In this document: positions 1-8,239 of the stretch, piece after piece
How positions within the stretch are numbered: position 1 is the stretch's first letter
Layout of the letters: every line of letters begins with the position of its first letter
Source of the DNA: an uncultured Bacteroidales bacterium
GTDB lineage: Bacteria > Bacteroidota > Bacteroidia > Bacteroidales > UBA932
Assembly (NCBI GenBank): GCA_934678915.1
Contig: CAKUSF010000037.1
Coordinates: 1-17,581, forward strand
Direction of reading: 5' to 3'
Length of the DNA stretch: 17,581 nt
Position numbers and translations under genes: made by a program
Notes under the pieces: model-generated
What the model was told of the DNA's origin: nothing
Seen by the model: only the letters and a program-made list of their open reading frames with translations
Database searches by the model: none

Positions 1-485
1 ACTTTAATGTCAGAAGTGTTCAGAGTGGTGTAAAGAATATGATGGGACTGAGCGGCACCGAGGTTAGCCTGAAGGCTGAGGTCGGTCGAAGCCTTTTCCT
101 CTGTGTAGGTCGAGCCGCTGCCTGAATAGAGGTAGGCAGCGAGCTTCACTGCATCCGTAGGGATCACAAGGTCTGTGGTCTCGAACTTGGCGGTTCTTCC
201 ATCATCGGAGATGGAATAGCCGTCGATGTTGAGAACGCGGCTGAGAGCCACAGAGTTGTCAGCCTTCAGGAAATATAGGCTGATCTTCTCGGATGATGTG
301 AACTTGGCGGTGAAACCGTTCTGGTCATTCTCAACATAGCCAAGCCTTGTCGCAGGGTCACCGACAGAGGCGGTGATGACAAACTTCTGTCCTTCAGTCG
401 CAGGAGAAGGAGTCTCAGAAGCTTCTTTTGAGCAGCCGACGAAAGCGGCAGCAAGAGCGATTAACGCGAATATTTTCTTTTTCAT
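1..485 (-). CDS. Fimbrillin-like surface lipoprotein, N-terminal part only (runs off the left edge)
   Basis: The reading frame is open from an ATG at 485 down to base 1, giving about 161 residues with no stop, so only the N-terminal part is visible. The protein starts with a Lys-rich, hydrophobic signal peptide and a lipobox ending FVGC (Cys18), followed by SKEASE, as in an outer-membrane lipoprotein. After it comes a segment with a TR near residue 36 and then GFTAKFTSSEKISLYF, which resembles the start of fimbrillin-like (Mfa/FimA-related) modules of Bacteroidales. No catalytic motif is visible. It is the last visible gene of the run, 18 bases after the stop of the GLUG-repeat gene, and unlike its neighbours it has a perfect Shine-Dalgarno sequence. 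It is probably a binding or structural surface protein. The family call is moderate; the lipoprotein call is strong. Confidence 0.7.
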   Translation of the reverse strand, partial: MKKKIFALIALAAAFVGCSKEASETPSPATEGQKFVITASVGDPATRLGYVENDQNGFTAKFTSSEKISLYFLKADNSVALSRVLNIDGYSISDDGRTAKFETTDLVIPTDAVKLAAYLYSGSGSTYTEEKASTDLSLQANLGAAQSHHILYTTLNTSDIK

Positions 486-492
486 TTCGATT

Positions 493-498
493 CCTCCT
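493..498 (-). promoter_or_regulatory. Canonical Shine-Dalgarno sequence for the lipoprotein starting at 485
   Basis: On the minus strand AGGAGG lies 7 bases upstream of the ATG at 485. It is a perfect anti-16S match and fixes the start codon of the partial lipoprotein gene. The other genes of this run show A/T-rich or weak leaders instead, which is usual in Bacteroidota. Confidence 0.7.
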
Positions 499-503
499 CA
501 AAA

Positions 504-3296
504 TTAGATCTGTCCACCATTTCCAAGGTCATAGTCTCCGCTGCCGTAGTCAGCGTAAGACGGATAGACGAACTTAGGACCGGCTGTCCATGAGTAGTAA
601 GAAAGATTGCCATTTCTCCATGCGTTGAGAATGTCAACGACTTTGTCGTAGTTCACATCCTTGTAAGTAAGGGCCTTAGTGAAGACACCATTGACATCAG
701 CCGCAGAGATACAACCGTAATCCGAGTATTTTGAGTCATTGCCTGTCATCTGATCACACGATGAATCAAGATAATAGTCATTGCCAATGACTGGACCGCT
801 ACCACCGCCATTTTGTGCATAGCCGATAACGCCTCCGTACAAAGCACCTTTAACCGCTGCCCCGGAAACAGGTCCTACCTTCCCTGAATTGTAGCAGTTG
901 AATATTCCTGTACCACCAGGATTTCCTTGGTATAGTCTACCTGCAATTCCACCAGCGTTAGGATAAAGAGCCGTGGCATCAGCATAAAGCACGTCTCCTG
1001 TGTTCAAGCAATTACTGATATTGATTCCTTGTTTAACCCAATTCGTTCCCATAGATCCTCCAAGGATGCCACCGACAAAGACATTTGCTTTGGAACCGGT
1101 TTTTGTGCCAGAAACTTTTGCATGGTTTTCACAGTTAAGAACAAATAATTTAGCCCAGGTTCCGCTAGGATACATAGGATTAGCTGCACCTATAATACCT
1201 CCCGAATATTCTGGACCAGAAATTTCTCCTTTGTTTATGCAATCCTCCACAAACAATGTGGCTCCCGTATTACCGCCATTGTTATACGGCTGGGCATAAC
1301 CCAGAATTCCAGCAGCTCCATTTCCTTCAACTTTACAGTTCCCTTCATTCACACACTTCTTTATTCTCACCGCAGCTGAACCAAGATTCTGAGCCTGACC
1401 AACTATACCAGCAGCTTGATATCTTTTGTTAAAGATATTACCTGTGTTCAAACAATCATATATCAATGACTGAACATACGCCCATCCTACAATACCACCA
1501 GCTGCCTGCTCCGTTGCATTGACAGCACCACTATTTTTACAAGAATAAACACTAGTCCAGAATGAAGCACCTGCTATGCCTCCGATCTTATTAACTCCTT
1601 CTACCTTTCCAGAGTTTGAGCAACGCTTTATAGTCATATTTTGGGCAAATGCCGCTATTCCAGCAGCTCCACCACGATTATCCACATACCACTTATACTT
1701 TTTATTAACTATTTTATAGTAATAAAAGTTCCCTGCAGTATAAGTAGCAGTGATATCCCCGCTGTTAGTACAATCAGAAATAGTTCCCATATAAGAATGA
1801 CCTGCCAGTCCACCAACAAATACAGTGGATTTCACTGAACCAGAGTTTGAACACTTGTCAAGGTTAGCATAAGAAAGATAACCAACAAGTCCGGCCACAT
1901 AAAGGTTTTTGCCGGTAACGGTTCCCTCATTTGAACAGTTCTCAATTGAGATTGTGTTCGCAGCCTTATTTGTGTTGTCAACCCATCCTATAAGGCCACC
2001 CATATAATTATCTCCGGAAACGGTAGCTGTGTTCTTGCAATTAACGATTCTGATAGAAGGGGTCTTGCCATCATACTTTCCATGAACGCGTACGAATCCG
2101 CTTAGACCAGCGGCATGCTTGTAAGTAGAAGTAACATTTCCGGCAATAGTAAGATCGTGGATGTAGGCAGAATCAGCCAAGTTAGGGAACAAGCCGGTAG
2201 CTTCCTCGACATTGTTCACACTTAGATTTATGGTAACAGTCTTGCCGTTCCCGTCAAACTCACCCTGGAAAGGAATATTACCCTTCTCGATCTCATTGCC
2301 GACTCCGACAATGCCCTTCTCAAACTTGATGCTTCCCACAGGAGTCTTTATACCCTTGATGTCATTCATCAGCTTGACACTCTGGCCGCGCATTGTCTTT
2401 CCGGAGTTCACGTAGTTGGTGAACATCAAGAACTCAGCGTAATTGTTGATCAGGTAAGGCTTGGCGGCGGAGCCGTCTCCACCAAGAGGCTGGAGATTAG
2501 TTCCGATGTTTCCAAGGTCATAGTAAGCGTTAACCTTGAGTTCCTTGTCTGAGACAGTAGTCTTGTTCTCGATTGCCTTATTGATGTCAAGGGTGACAGC
2601 GGACATCGTGAAACCGGCCTTATAGGTTCCTGGAATAACGGTGGCGTAGAAGTTGTTGCCGTTGTTGCCGTCCGTCTTGACGGTGACACTTGCCGTGTAG
2701 GCGTTCTCCGCAGGAGTCTCAATGACCGGTGTGCCGCTCGTAAGATCAACATTGAACTGTCCCGCGACATTGCCGTCAACAGAATTGATCACCACGGATG
2801 TCACAGGGGTAGTAACCTCCTTAGGCACCCTGAACCTAAGAACAGCAGTCACGTTCTTCATCTTGACGTATCTGTCCTCGGCTATAGCGCAGGCGATGTT
2901 GGCGCTGCCGAACTCACCGTTCTGCACCTCAGGAACCTCAAGAGTGAACTTGCCGTCCTTTATCTCCTTGGCAGCAGTGCAAGGATAAACCACATAGATT
3001 TTGCCCTCTAGGGTTGTGGAGAATTCGAAATATTTCTGACCAGCGAATTTAGAGTCAACGGTAAGGGTGTCTGATTCTGTTCCGTTGGAGACCAGAATCT
3101 TGTCACCTTCTTTCCAAACAGTCTTTCCCTGCTTTGTGATTTCGGTCTTGGTCTGGGCATCCTCATCAAAAGCGCAGGTGAAAGTCCTTAACTCTCCTCT
3201 GGTCTGCTGCTCATTCTCGAAGATTTCCTCACGAGCGCAAGCCACTGAAGCTATCGCCAAAGCGGCTGCGAAAAGAATATTTATAGTCTTTTTCAT
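504..3296 (-). CDS. Large surface lipoprotein: fimbrillin-like module plus GLUG-type beta-helix repeats
   Basis: This 930-residue protein has a signal peptide and a lipobox ending SVAC (Cys20). Residues about 35-265 form a fimbrillin-like module, with the typical TKTE...VWKEGDKILV start and a YPCTAA strand. From about residue 275 the chain resembles GLUG proteins: AAKPYLINNYAEF, then GEFDGNGKTVTI, then about a dozen repeats of the form C-x-N-x-G followed by a GGI-x-G turn. Such repeats are predicted to stack as a right-handed parallel beta-helix and occur in bacterial surface adhesins. No catalytic signature is visible. It lies 19 bases after the stop of the BACON gene and 18 bases before the next lipoprotein, so it is probably co-transcribed with the SusC/SusD genes and may act as a glycan-binding or adhesion protein (inference). 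The ATG at 3296 has no clear Shine-Dalgarno sequence. The middle of the repeat region is AT-richer than neighbouring genes. Confidence 0.85.
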   Translation of the reverse strand: MKKTINILFAAALAIASVACAREEIFENEQQTRGELRTFTCAFDEDAQTKTEITKQGKTVWKEGDKILVSNGTESDTLTVDSKFAGQKYFEFSTTLEGKIYVVYPCTAAKEIKDGKFTLEVPEVQNGEFGSANIACAIAEDRYVKMKNVTAVLRFRVPKEVTTPVTSVVINSVDGNVAGQFNVDLTSGTPVIETPAENAYTASVTVKTDGNNGNNFYATVIPGTYKAGFTMSAVTLDINKAIENKTTVSDKELKVNAYYDLGNIGTNLQPLGGDGSAAKPYLINNYAEFLMFTNYVNSGKTMRGQSVKLMNDIKGIKTPVGSIKFEKGIVGVGNEIEKGNIPFQGEFDGNGKTVTINLSVNNVEEATGLFPNLADSAYIHDLTIAGNVTSTYKHAAGLSGFVRVHGKYDGKTPSIRIVNCKNTATVSGDNYMGGLIGWVDNTNKAANTISIENCSNEGTVTGKNLYVAGLVGYLSYANLDKCSNSGSVKSTVFVGGLAGHSYMGTISDCTNSGDITATYTAGNFYYYKIVNKKYKWYVDNRGGAAGIAAFAQNMTIKRCSNSGKVEGVNKIGGIAGASFWTSVYSCKNSGAVNATEQAAGGIVGWAYVQSLIYDCLNTGNIFNKRYQAAGIVGQAQNLGSAAVRIKKCVNEGNCKVEGNGAAGILGYAQPYNNGGNTGATLFVEDCINKGEISGPEYSGGIIGAANPMYPSGTWAKLFVLNCENHAKVSGTKTGSKANVFVGGILGGSMGTNWVKQGINISNCLNTGDVLYADATALYPNAGGIAGRLYQGNPGGTGIFNCYNSGKVGPVSGAAVKGALYGGVIGYAQNGGGSGPVIGNDYYLDSSCDQMTGNDSKYSDYGCISAADVNGVFTKALTYKDVNYDKVVDILNAWRNGNLSYYSWTAGPKFVYPSYADYGSGDYDLGNGGQI
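795..2165 (-). repeat. Tandem GLUG-type protein repeats (12 clear units plus one degenerate)
   Basis: Within the 930-residue lipoprotein, twelve units each begin with C-x-N (for example NCSNEG, RCSNSG, SCKNSG, DCLNTG, NCYNSG) and continue to a GGI-x-G or AGI-x-G turn, with spacing mostly 25 to 45 residues. A degenerate unit without Cys (HDLTIAGNVT...AAGLSGF) precedes them. The similarity is in protein sequence; the DNA copies are diverged, so this is an old repeat array. The fourth unit carries an extra Tyr/Lys-rich insertion starting NFYYYKIVNKKYKWYV. Confidence 0.8.
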
Positions 3297-3315
3297 CTTA
3301 AATTCAATTCAAAGA

Positions 3316-4569
3316 TTACTTGTTCCAATCCCAACCTGGTTTGTCATAATCCTCTGTGCCAGTGGAATTGTCTGGCTGAGTAGGCTCTTCGTTCTTCTTG
3401 ACCTCAACCTTGAGAATCTGCCAGATACCGGCAGACTTACCCTCTTCGCTGGTGTACTTGAAAGCGAACTGCACAACGGATCCGATATAAGCGTCAAGTT
3501 TGATGTCCTCGGAAACAGTCTGCTCGCCAAGTTCATCCGGATAAGAGAATGTGATGGCAAGCTTGTTCCACTCTCCACCTTCCTTTCTCACCCAAACAGA
3601 GGTCTGCTCTTTCGCCACATCCATGTCCACGAAAGTTCTGCCTACAATGTGCTCGAAAACCAAAATCGGCTTCTCCGCATTCTTAAGGTCAACTTTCTCT
3701 GTGTAAAGGGTGGTCTCTGTCGTGTAGTCAACATCATTCTTGTTGCCGGAAGCCTGCCAACCAGTGTTGGCGCTCCAAGACCAAAGAGCGTCAAAAGCAT
3801 AAGGGAACGTCTGGTTGTTGACAATGACTCCGTTCTCCGATGTCTTATAGTCAGCGGTGTATGGGAATGACTTTGTCGCAACAGTATTAGGATCCGGTTC
3901 TGAATATTCAGTCACTTTCTCAAGGAAGGCGTACTTAAGCTGAACCTTGCCACCGTCATCCACACGGTAGCCAACAACAGTCACAGTGTAACGCTCCTTT
4001 ACATTATCCAAAGCACCGCCATCCGTTCCGTAAGGCTGCTCGCTAGCGTTAAGACCTGCGACAAGGATGGAACCAGTCTCATCGACAAGGTTGAATGAGC
4101 CGTCTTTCTTGAGGCTCTTGACAACACCGGAAAGTCTGAATCTCTGGTACTTGTAGGCATTGACATTGTCAGAGACGGCTTTCACATTAGAGTCCTGAAT
4201 GTCAGGAATGTTAGCCTTCTGATTGATTGTAAGTTTAGCAGTAAGAGTTCCATCAACCTGCTTGAAAGTGACTGTGGCAGTGCGCTCAAGATCATTGTTC
4301 GCAGAAACTGTCACATTAATAGTCTGTACATCCTTGGATGGATCGCCATTAAGAGGAGTGACTAGCACCCAAGATGCCTGGTTCTCAACAGTCCAGTCCA
4401 CAGTTGCGGTCAACTGTACGGTCTGAGAACCGCCAGCAGACTCAACATTCAACTCACCTGGACTAACCTTTACGGCAGGATCACCATAATCGGGACCCTT
4501 TTCGCCACAGGAGGTGAACGCGAATGTCGCGAGGACCGCTGCGGTCAGTGTTAATAAGTGTAATTTCAT
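3316..4569 (-). CDS. BACON-domain surface lipoprotein with OB-fold-like middle and jelly-roll-like C-terminus
   Basis: This is a 417-residue lipoprotein whose lipobox ends FTSC (Cys21). Residues about 32-115 match a BACON domain: VSPGELNVESAGGSQTVQLT, then the WTVENQASWVLVTP strand pair, ending in LTINQKA. BACON domains are common spacer or binding modules in Bacteroidota carbohydrate-use proteins. Residues about 120-220 look like a small OB-fold (YQRFRLSGVVKSL, then GSFNLVDETGSILVAG), comparable with domains often found next to BACON. Residues about 228-395 look like a beta-sandwich, with paired strands such as KPILVFEHIVG and SVVQFAFKYTS, similar to cleaved-adhesin or choice-of-anchor-type folds. 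No catalytic motif is seen. It starts 34 bases after the phosphoesterase gene stop, the longest gap in the run. A role as surface glycan-binding protein is inferred from domains and context. Confidence 0.8.
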   Translation of the reverse strand: MKLHLLTLTAAVLATFAFTSCGEKGPDYGDPAVKVSPGELNVESAGGSQTVQLTATVDWTVENQASWVLVTPLNGDPSKDVQTINVTVSANNDLERTATVTFKQVDGTLTAKLTINQKANIPDIQDSNVKAVSDNVNAYKYQRFRLSGVVKSLKKDGSFNLVDETGSILVAGLNASEQPYGTDGGALDNVKERYTVTVVGYRVDDGGKVQLKYAFLEKVTEYSEPDPNTVATKSFPYTADYKTSENGVIVNNQTFPYAFDALWSWSANTGWQASGNKNDVDYTTETTLYTEKVDLKNAEKPILVFEHIVGRTFVDMDVAKEQTSVWVRKEGGEWNKLAITFSYPDELGEQTVSEDIKLDAYIGSVVQFAFKYTSEEGKSAGIWQILKVEVKKNEEPTQPDNSTGTEDYDKPGWDWNK

Positions 4570-4603
4570 CGTTAAATAAAATTAATAGTGATTAGAGATA
4601 TTT

Positions 4604-7600
4604 TTAGTTTCTTGTGAAGTACATTCCATCAGTGTCACTACTGTTATAGTTAGCCTGATAGATCACATCATAGTCGGTAGCCAAAGTGGAAGCACTCGTT
4701 GAAGTCGCATTCACGCAGGAAATGCCGCAGATGTAGTGATTGCCCTTAGAGGTCTTCTGCCCCTTGTCCTTGAACACGTAACTTAAAGTGTTGAAGTCTT
4801 TGCTCACACTGAACCAGAGCCACTCGTAATCGTTGTCTGAAAAGATACCTGCACCCGGTGCGAAGTCATACTTCCCAGAAGCCCATCCATTTGTCAGGTT
4901 CAACTCTGGAAGGAATGACACGAATCTGCCATTGCCAGCATCCTGAGCAGATCTTCTGTCAAGGAAAACACCGAAATTAACCGACTGCCCAGCATAATCA
5001 ATCTCCACCACGGCATCCATCACGGCATTGAAGAAAAGCCCCTTGACACCAAGATTGTTGGTATGCTCTGAGCCAGAGGCATCCTTTAAGGTCTCAACCT
5101 TGAGAGGTTCACCGAAAGTCAACGGAGCCGCATAGCCAAGAATGTTGCCTTTCCCAAGAGTCTTATGTGGATCAAATAACTTGGAATACAATGTCCAGCT
5201 ACCTTTAAAATCTTCAACTGAAATCTGAGTCACTGAATATGCTTCCCCGTTTGGAAGCGCAATAGTCGCCTTCCTTGGCTTGCCTGTCTTGTTGGCAGTC
5301 CATGAAATTGTTCCGTCAGCGTAGGTCAACCACTCTTCGGAAACTGTACCGCTTCCCCCAGAGACAGCCTTACTTCCAGAGTTATCGTCAGTCCAGACAC
5401 TGTTAGAGATTGAGCCTACCTGGAATGTCTTAGTCAGAGGCTTGCTGGCCGCATCCCATGAGTCATAGGCAACAAGGGACACTTCATAGACACCGTCATC
5501 GAACACTCCAAGCGAACGTGTCCATTCAGTTCTCATGTCTAAAGTCTTGGCATGTTTGTAGAAATCAGCAAGAATCTTTTTTGTCACTACAGTGATTCCG
5601 GACTTCTTGACAGTCAGAACATAATGATGTACAAACTCGTCATCTGTACCTGCTGCCCAAGAGGCCTTGGCGACACCATCATTGACTTCAACATTCAGAG
5701 TTGAGAGTGATGGAGCAACGTTAGCAAGACTACGGGTAGTGTGATTGTACTTTGTGAGGTGACTCTTGTCGGATGATGGGTAAGGAGACTCTATAGGAGT
5801 CTCGATGACGTCCTTGTTGTAGAAATCCATCCTTAGCACACGCATGTTGCCGCTAGCGTCAAACTGGAGCAGGTTGCCCTGCGAGAAGTCGTTCTTGTCT
5901 AGCATTACTGTCGCGCTTTCCATGTCCTCATACTGACCGTTCTCCAAAGCCATGTAACGTACCGAGGCGCAACCGAAGACGGAGAAGTCGCCCTGCCATA
6001 CACTGCGTGGATCGTTCAGAGGAAAATGAAGGTGACCACCGAAGACTACAGCCTGAGGGTATTTCCTAAGTACCGGAGTTAAGGCATCCGTAGCCCAATA
6101 TTGTGGCAATGAAGAAGACCATATTCCGTCAGCCTCACCAAGCATGCTTCCATAGACAGTGTTCTTTATCATAGGATGCGTGAGCACTATGACGTACCTC
6201 TCCGGGTCCTCCTTGGTGATTTTAGCAAGCTGGTCGTCAAGCCATGACACGACTGTCGGATCGTAAAGAATAGGCTGGTCGGCATTCGGGGAAACAGACA
6301 GGATGTGATAGTCTCCGATGACGCAGTGGCGCGCCTCGTAACCTGTCCGCATGGACTGATCTTGGTCAGTCAAGAAATAATCATCCCCAAACATATTCCT
6401 AATATAAGCCACATCAGAAACCATAGTGGAAGCCCAAGCATATTTAGGAACATCGTGGTTGCCGATGGTGTAGATCATCGGTGTCTTGGTCACATCAACC
6501 TCCGATTCAAGGGTCGATTTGAATAGGCTCAGTTGATTGTTAATCGGCTCATCAATAAGGTCACCAACAACAAGGACTCCGGCCATACCGTTCGGGTCGT
6601 TCTCAAGAGCCTTGGCCTTGAGCTGCTGCAGGGCTGATTTCCATTTGTCAGCGGCCCACTGAGGTTTGACGTGCACGTCACTGACCACTCCGAGTGAAAG
6701 CACGATGTTGCTTGCATCAAAGTCTTTTGTCTTGACTGACGGGTACTTGATGACGACCTTAGCAGCGTTGTACACCTTACCTTTTTCAATTGTCACTGAT
6801 GATGGGTTTCTGGATGACCCAAGCAGTTTTCCGTCCTGATTGTAAGCCGTAAGTGTGAAGCCATTACTAAACTTTAGACCAGGGAAAAGACCGAACCAAT
6901 AGGTCTCTCCAGACTTGACTGTCATCTTAAGAGAAGACGTGGATTCAAATGTTGGAACCGTGTTGCCATTGACATTGAACTTGTCAAATGACACCAACAG
7001 ATTTTTGTTGATCTTCTCTGAATTGTTGCCTTCCAGCACGACATAAGAGACTGTCGGCTCATCAACTTTGAAAGCTAGGAGCGAGAATATGTTCTTGAAC
7101 ACAAACTTGCCAGAACCATCAATGCAGTTCGCCACCGTCACGGACGGCTTCGTGATTGTTGTTCCATCAAGATTGCCGGTTGACCAATTAGTCTTCTGAT
7201 AACCATCCACTCCCGTGCCAGGGATCATGGCGTAATAGCCTGAGGCACCGGCAGGGAGGGTGCCGTTGGAGATAAACTTGGCGGTAAGGCCGTCCGGAGA
7301 GATTTCGGTGGCCTTTATTGTCTCCGTGACAAGGGTCTCACCACTGAAACAGCTCACTTCAATCACATCACCGTCAGACCAAGTGGACTTGAACTCCGGA
7401 GTTGTGGTGTCCTCGAACGAGGCTGTAAACTCTACGGATTCAGGTTGGAGTTCTCCTGCGGCTATCACTTTTCCGTTTGGGACAGTGAGTTTGTCTGAAT
7501 AAACGGACTTGCTTACAACTTTCCCAAAAGCATCGTAGGCAGTGATGGTATAGCCCTGTCCAAGCACAGTTCCTGGAACAAGGCTGATGTAGTAGGCTCC

Positions 7601-8227
7601 GACCTCGCTCACATGGACATTGACGGTTTTCTGAGCCTCGAACGCTGGTTTTGCAGCCGGAGAAACGGAATAGTCTGACGTTGAAACCGTGACATCGTAG
7701 TTCAGATCCTCATCATTGTTGCCTTTCAGTTCGATGGACTTGACTGAAGCATCTGTGACATCTACCTTTAGGAACGAGAACATATTCCTAAAGCTAAAAG
7801 ACGTTGCTCCTTTCCCGCATTTGGCGACCGCCACGGAACGCACTGCCACTGCGGAAGCTGAAACCGTCCAAGCAGAAGCCGGGTCACACCCTATGACCCC
7901 GGTTTCTGGAATGAAGGCATAATATTCATCGCAATCGGCCTTGATGCTTCCTTTAGATGTGAAAGTCGCGCTTGCAGAAGACACCTTGGTGGCGGTGATT
8001 GTCTCGGATGTTGATTTACCATCCTTGACTCCGATGACTTGAATCGCGTCACCCTCAGCCCAAGATGTCTTGAACGGTGTGGCCGCAGAAGCGTCAAGAG
8101 TGGCAGTGAATATGGCGGCCTTCACTTCCGGTTCTGGCTCCGGAGTCGGTTCCTGCTTCTCCTTGCAGGATGTCACAGCTGAGAGAAGCACGAGAACCGT
8201 AAAAAGCAAAGAATGATACATTTTCAT
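4604..8227 (-). CDS. Surface lipoprotein: two fimbrillin-like modules fused to a calcineurin-like metallophosphoesterase
   Basis: This is a 1207-residue lipoprotein (lipobox VTSC, Cys21) followed by a Glu/Pro linker. Two related modules follow, at about 37-262 and 263-490. Each contains a TSW/STW-x-x-GD-x-I-x-V motif, an ...YYA(F/M)IP strand, a FxN(M/I)FS strand and a GNN(D/S)E turn, so the pair is an internal duplication. Residues about 505-760 hold the full calcineurin-like metal-binding set in order: SDVHV (about 516), GDLID (about 557), GNHD (about 590), THP (about 683) and GGHLH (about 731). It should therefore be a two-metal phosphomonoesterase or phosphodiesterase; the substrate is not readable. 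Residues about 825-915 resemble an Fn3 domain, and the last 290 residues are a beta-rich region I do not recognise. It sits 12 bases after the DUF4998 gene stop. Acting on phosphorylated mannan or glycan phosphate is an inference from the GH92 neighbour. Confidence 0.87.
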   Translation of the reverse strand: MKMYHSLLFTVLVLLSAVTSCKEKQEPTPEPEPEVKAAIFTATLDASAATPFKTSWAEGDAIQVIGVKDGKSTSETITATKVSSASATFTSKGSIKADCDEYYAFIPETGVIGCDPASAWTVSASAVAVRSVAVAKCGKGATSFSFRNMFSFLKVDVTDASVKSIELKGNNDEDLNYDVTVSTSDYSVSPAAKPAFEAQKTVNVHVSEVGAYYISLVPGTVLGQGYTITAYDAFGKVVSKSVYSDKLTVPNGKVIAAGELQPESVEFTASFEDTTTPEFKSTWSDGDVIEVSCFSGETLVTETIKATEISPDGLTAKFISNGTLPAGASGYYAMIPGTGVDGYQKTNWSTGNLDGTTITKPSVTVANCIDGSGKFVFKNIFSLLAFKVDEPTVSYVVLEGNNSEKINKNLLVSFDKFNVNGNTVPTFESTSSLKMTVKSGETYWFGLFPGLKFSNGFTLTAYNQDGKLLGSSRNPSSVTIEKGKVYNAAKVVIKYPSVKTKDFDASNIVLSLGVVSDVHVKPQWAADKWKSALQQLKAKALENDPNGMAGVLVVGDLIDEPINNQLSLFKSTLESEVDVTKTPMIYTIGNHDVPKYAWASTMVSDVAYIRNMFGDDYFLTDQDQSMRTGYEARHCVIGDYHILSVSPNADQPILYDPTVVSWLDDQLAKITKEDPERYVIVLTHPMIKNTVYGSMLGEADGIWSSSLPQYWATDALTPVLRKYPQAVVFGGHLHFPLNDPRSVWQGDFSVFGCASVRYMALENGQYEDMESATVMLDKNDFSQGNLLQFDASGNMRVLRMDFYNKDVIETPIESPYPSSDKSHLTKYNHTTRSLANVAPSLSTLNVEVNDGVAKASWAAGTDDEFVHHYVLTVKKSGITVVTKKILADFYKHAKTLDMRTEWTRSLGVFDDGVYEVSLVAYDSWDAASKPLTKTFQVGSISNSVWTDDNSGSKAVSGGSGTVSEEWLTYADGTISWTANKTGKPRKATIALPNGEAYSVTQISVEDFKGSWTLYSKLFDPHKTLGKGNILGYAAPLTFGEPLKVETLKDASGSEHTNNLGVKGLFFNAVMDAVVEIDYAGQSVNFGVFLDRRSAQDAGNGRFVSFLPELNLTNGWASGKYDFAPGAGIFSDNDYEWLWFSVSKDFNTLSYVFKDKGQKTSKGNHYICGISCVNATSTSASTLATDYDVIYQANYNSSDTDGMYFTRN

Positions 8228-8239
8228 CAGAATCGTTGA

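Noticed and set aside
795..2165. Possible CRISPR-like or DNA-level tandem repeat
   Set aside because: The repetition is in the protein sequence with variable spacing. DNA copies are diverged, and there are no identical direct repeats with uniform spacers.
3067..3870. Plus-strand open frame of 267 codons across the junction of two lipoprotein genes
   Set aside because: It is antisense to the starts and ends of two supported genes, has no recognisable domain, and its apparent hydrophobic part is the mirror of signal peptide coding.
4570..4603. Possible internal promoter or terminator in the longest gap of the run
   Set aside because: The 34 AT-rich bases hold no TAnnTTTG match on the minus strand and no convincing hairpin with a T-run.
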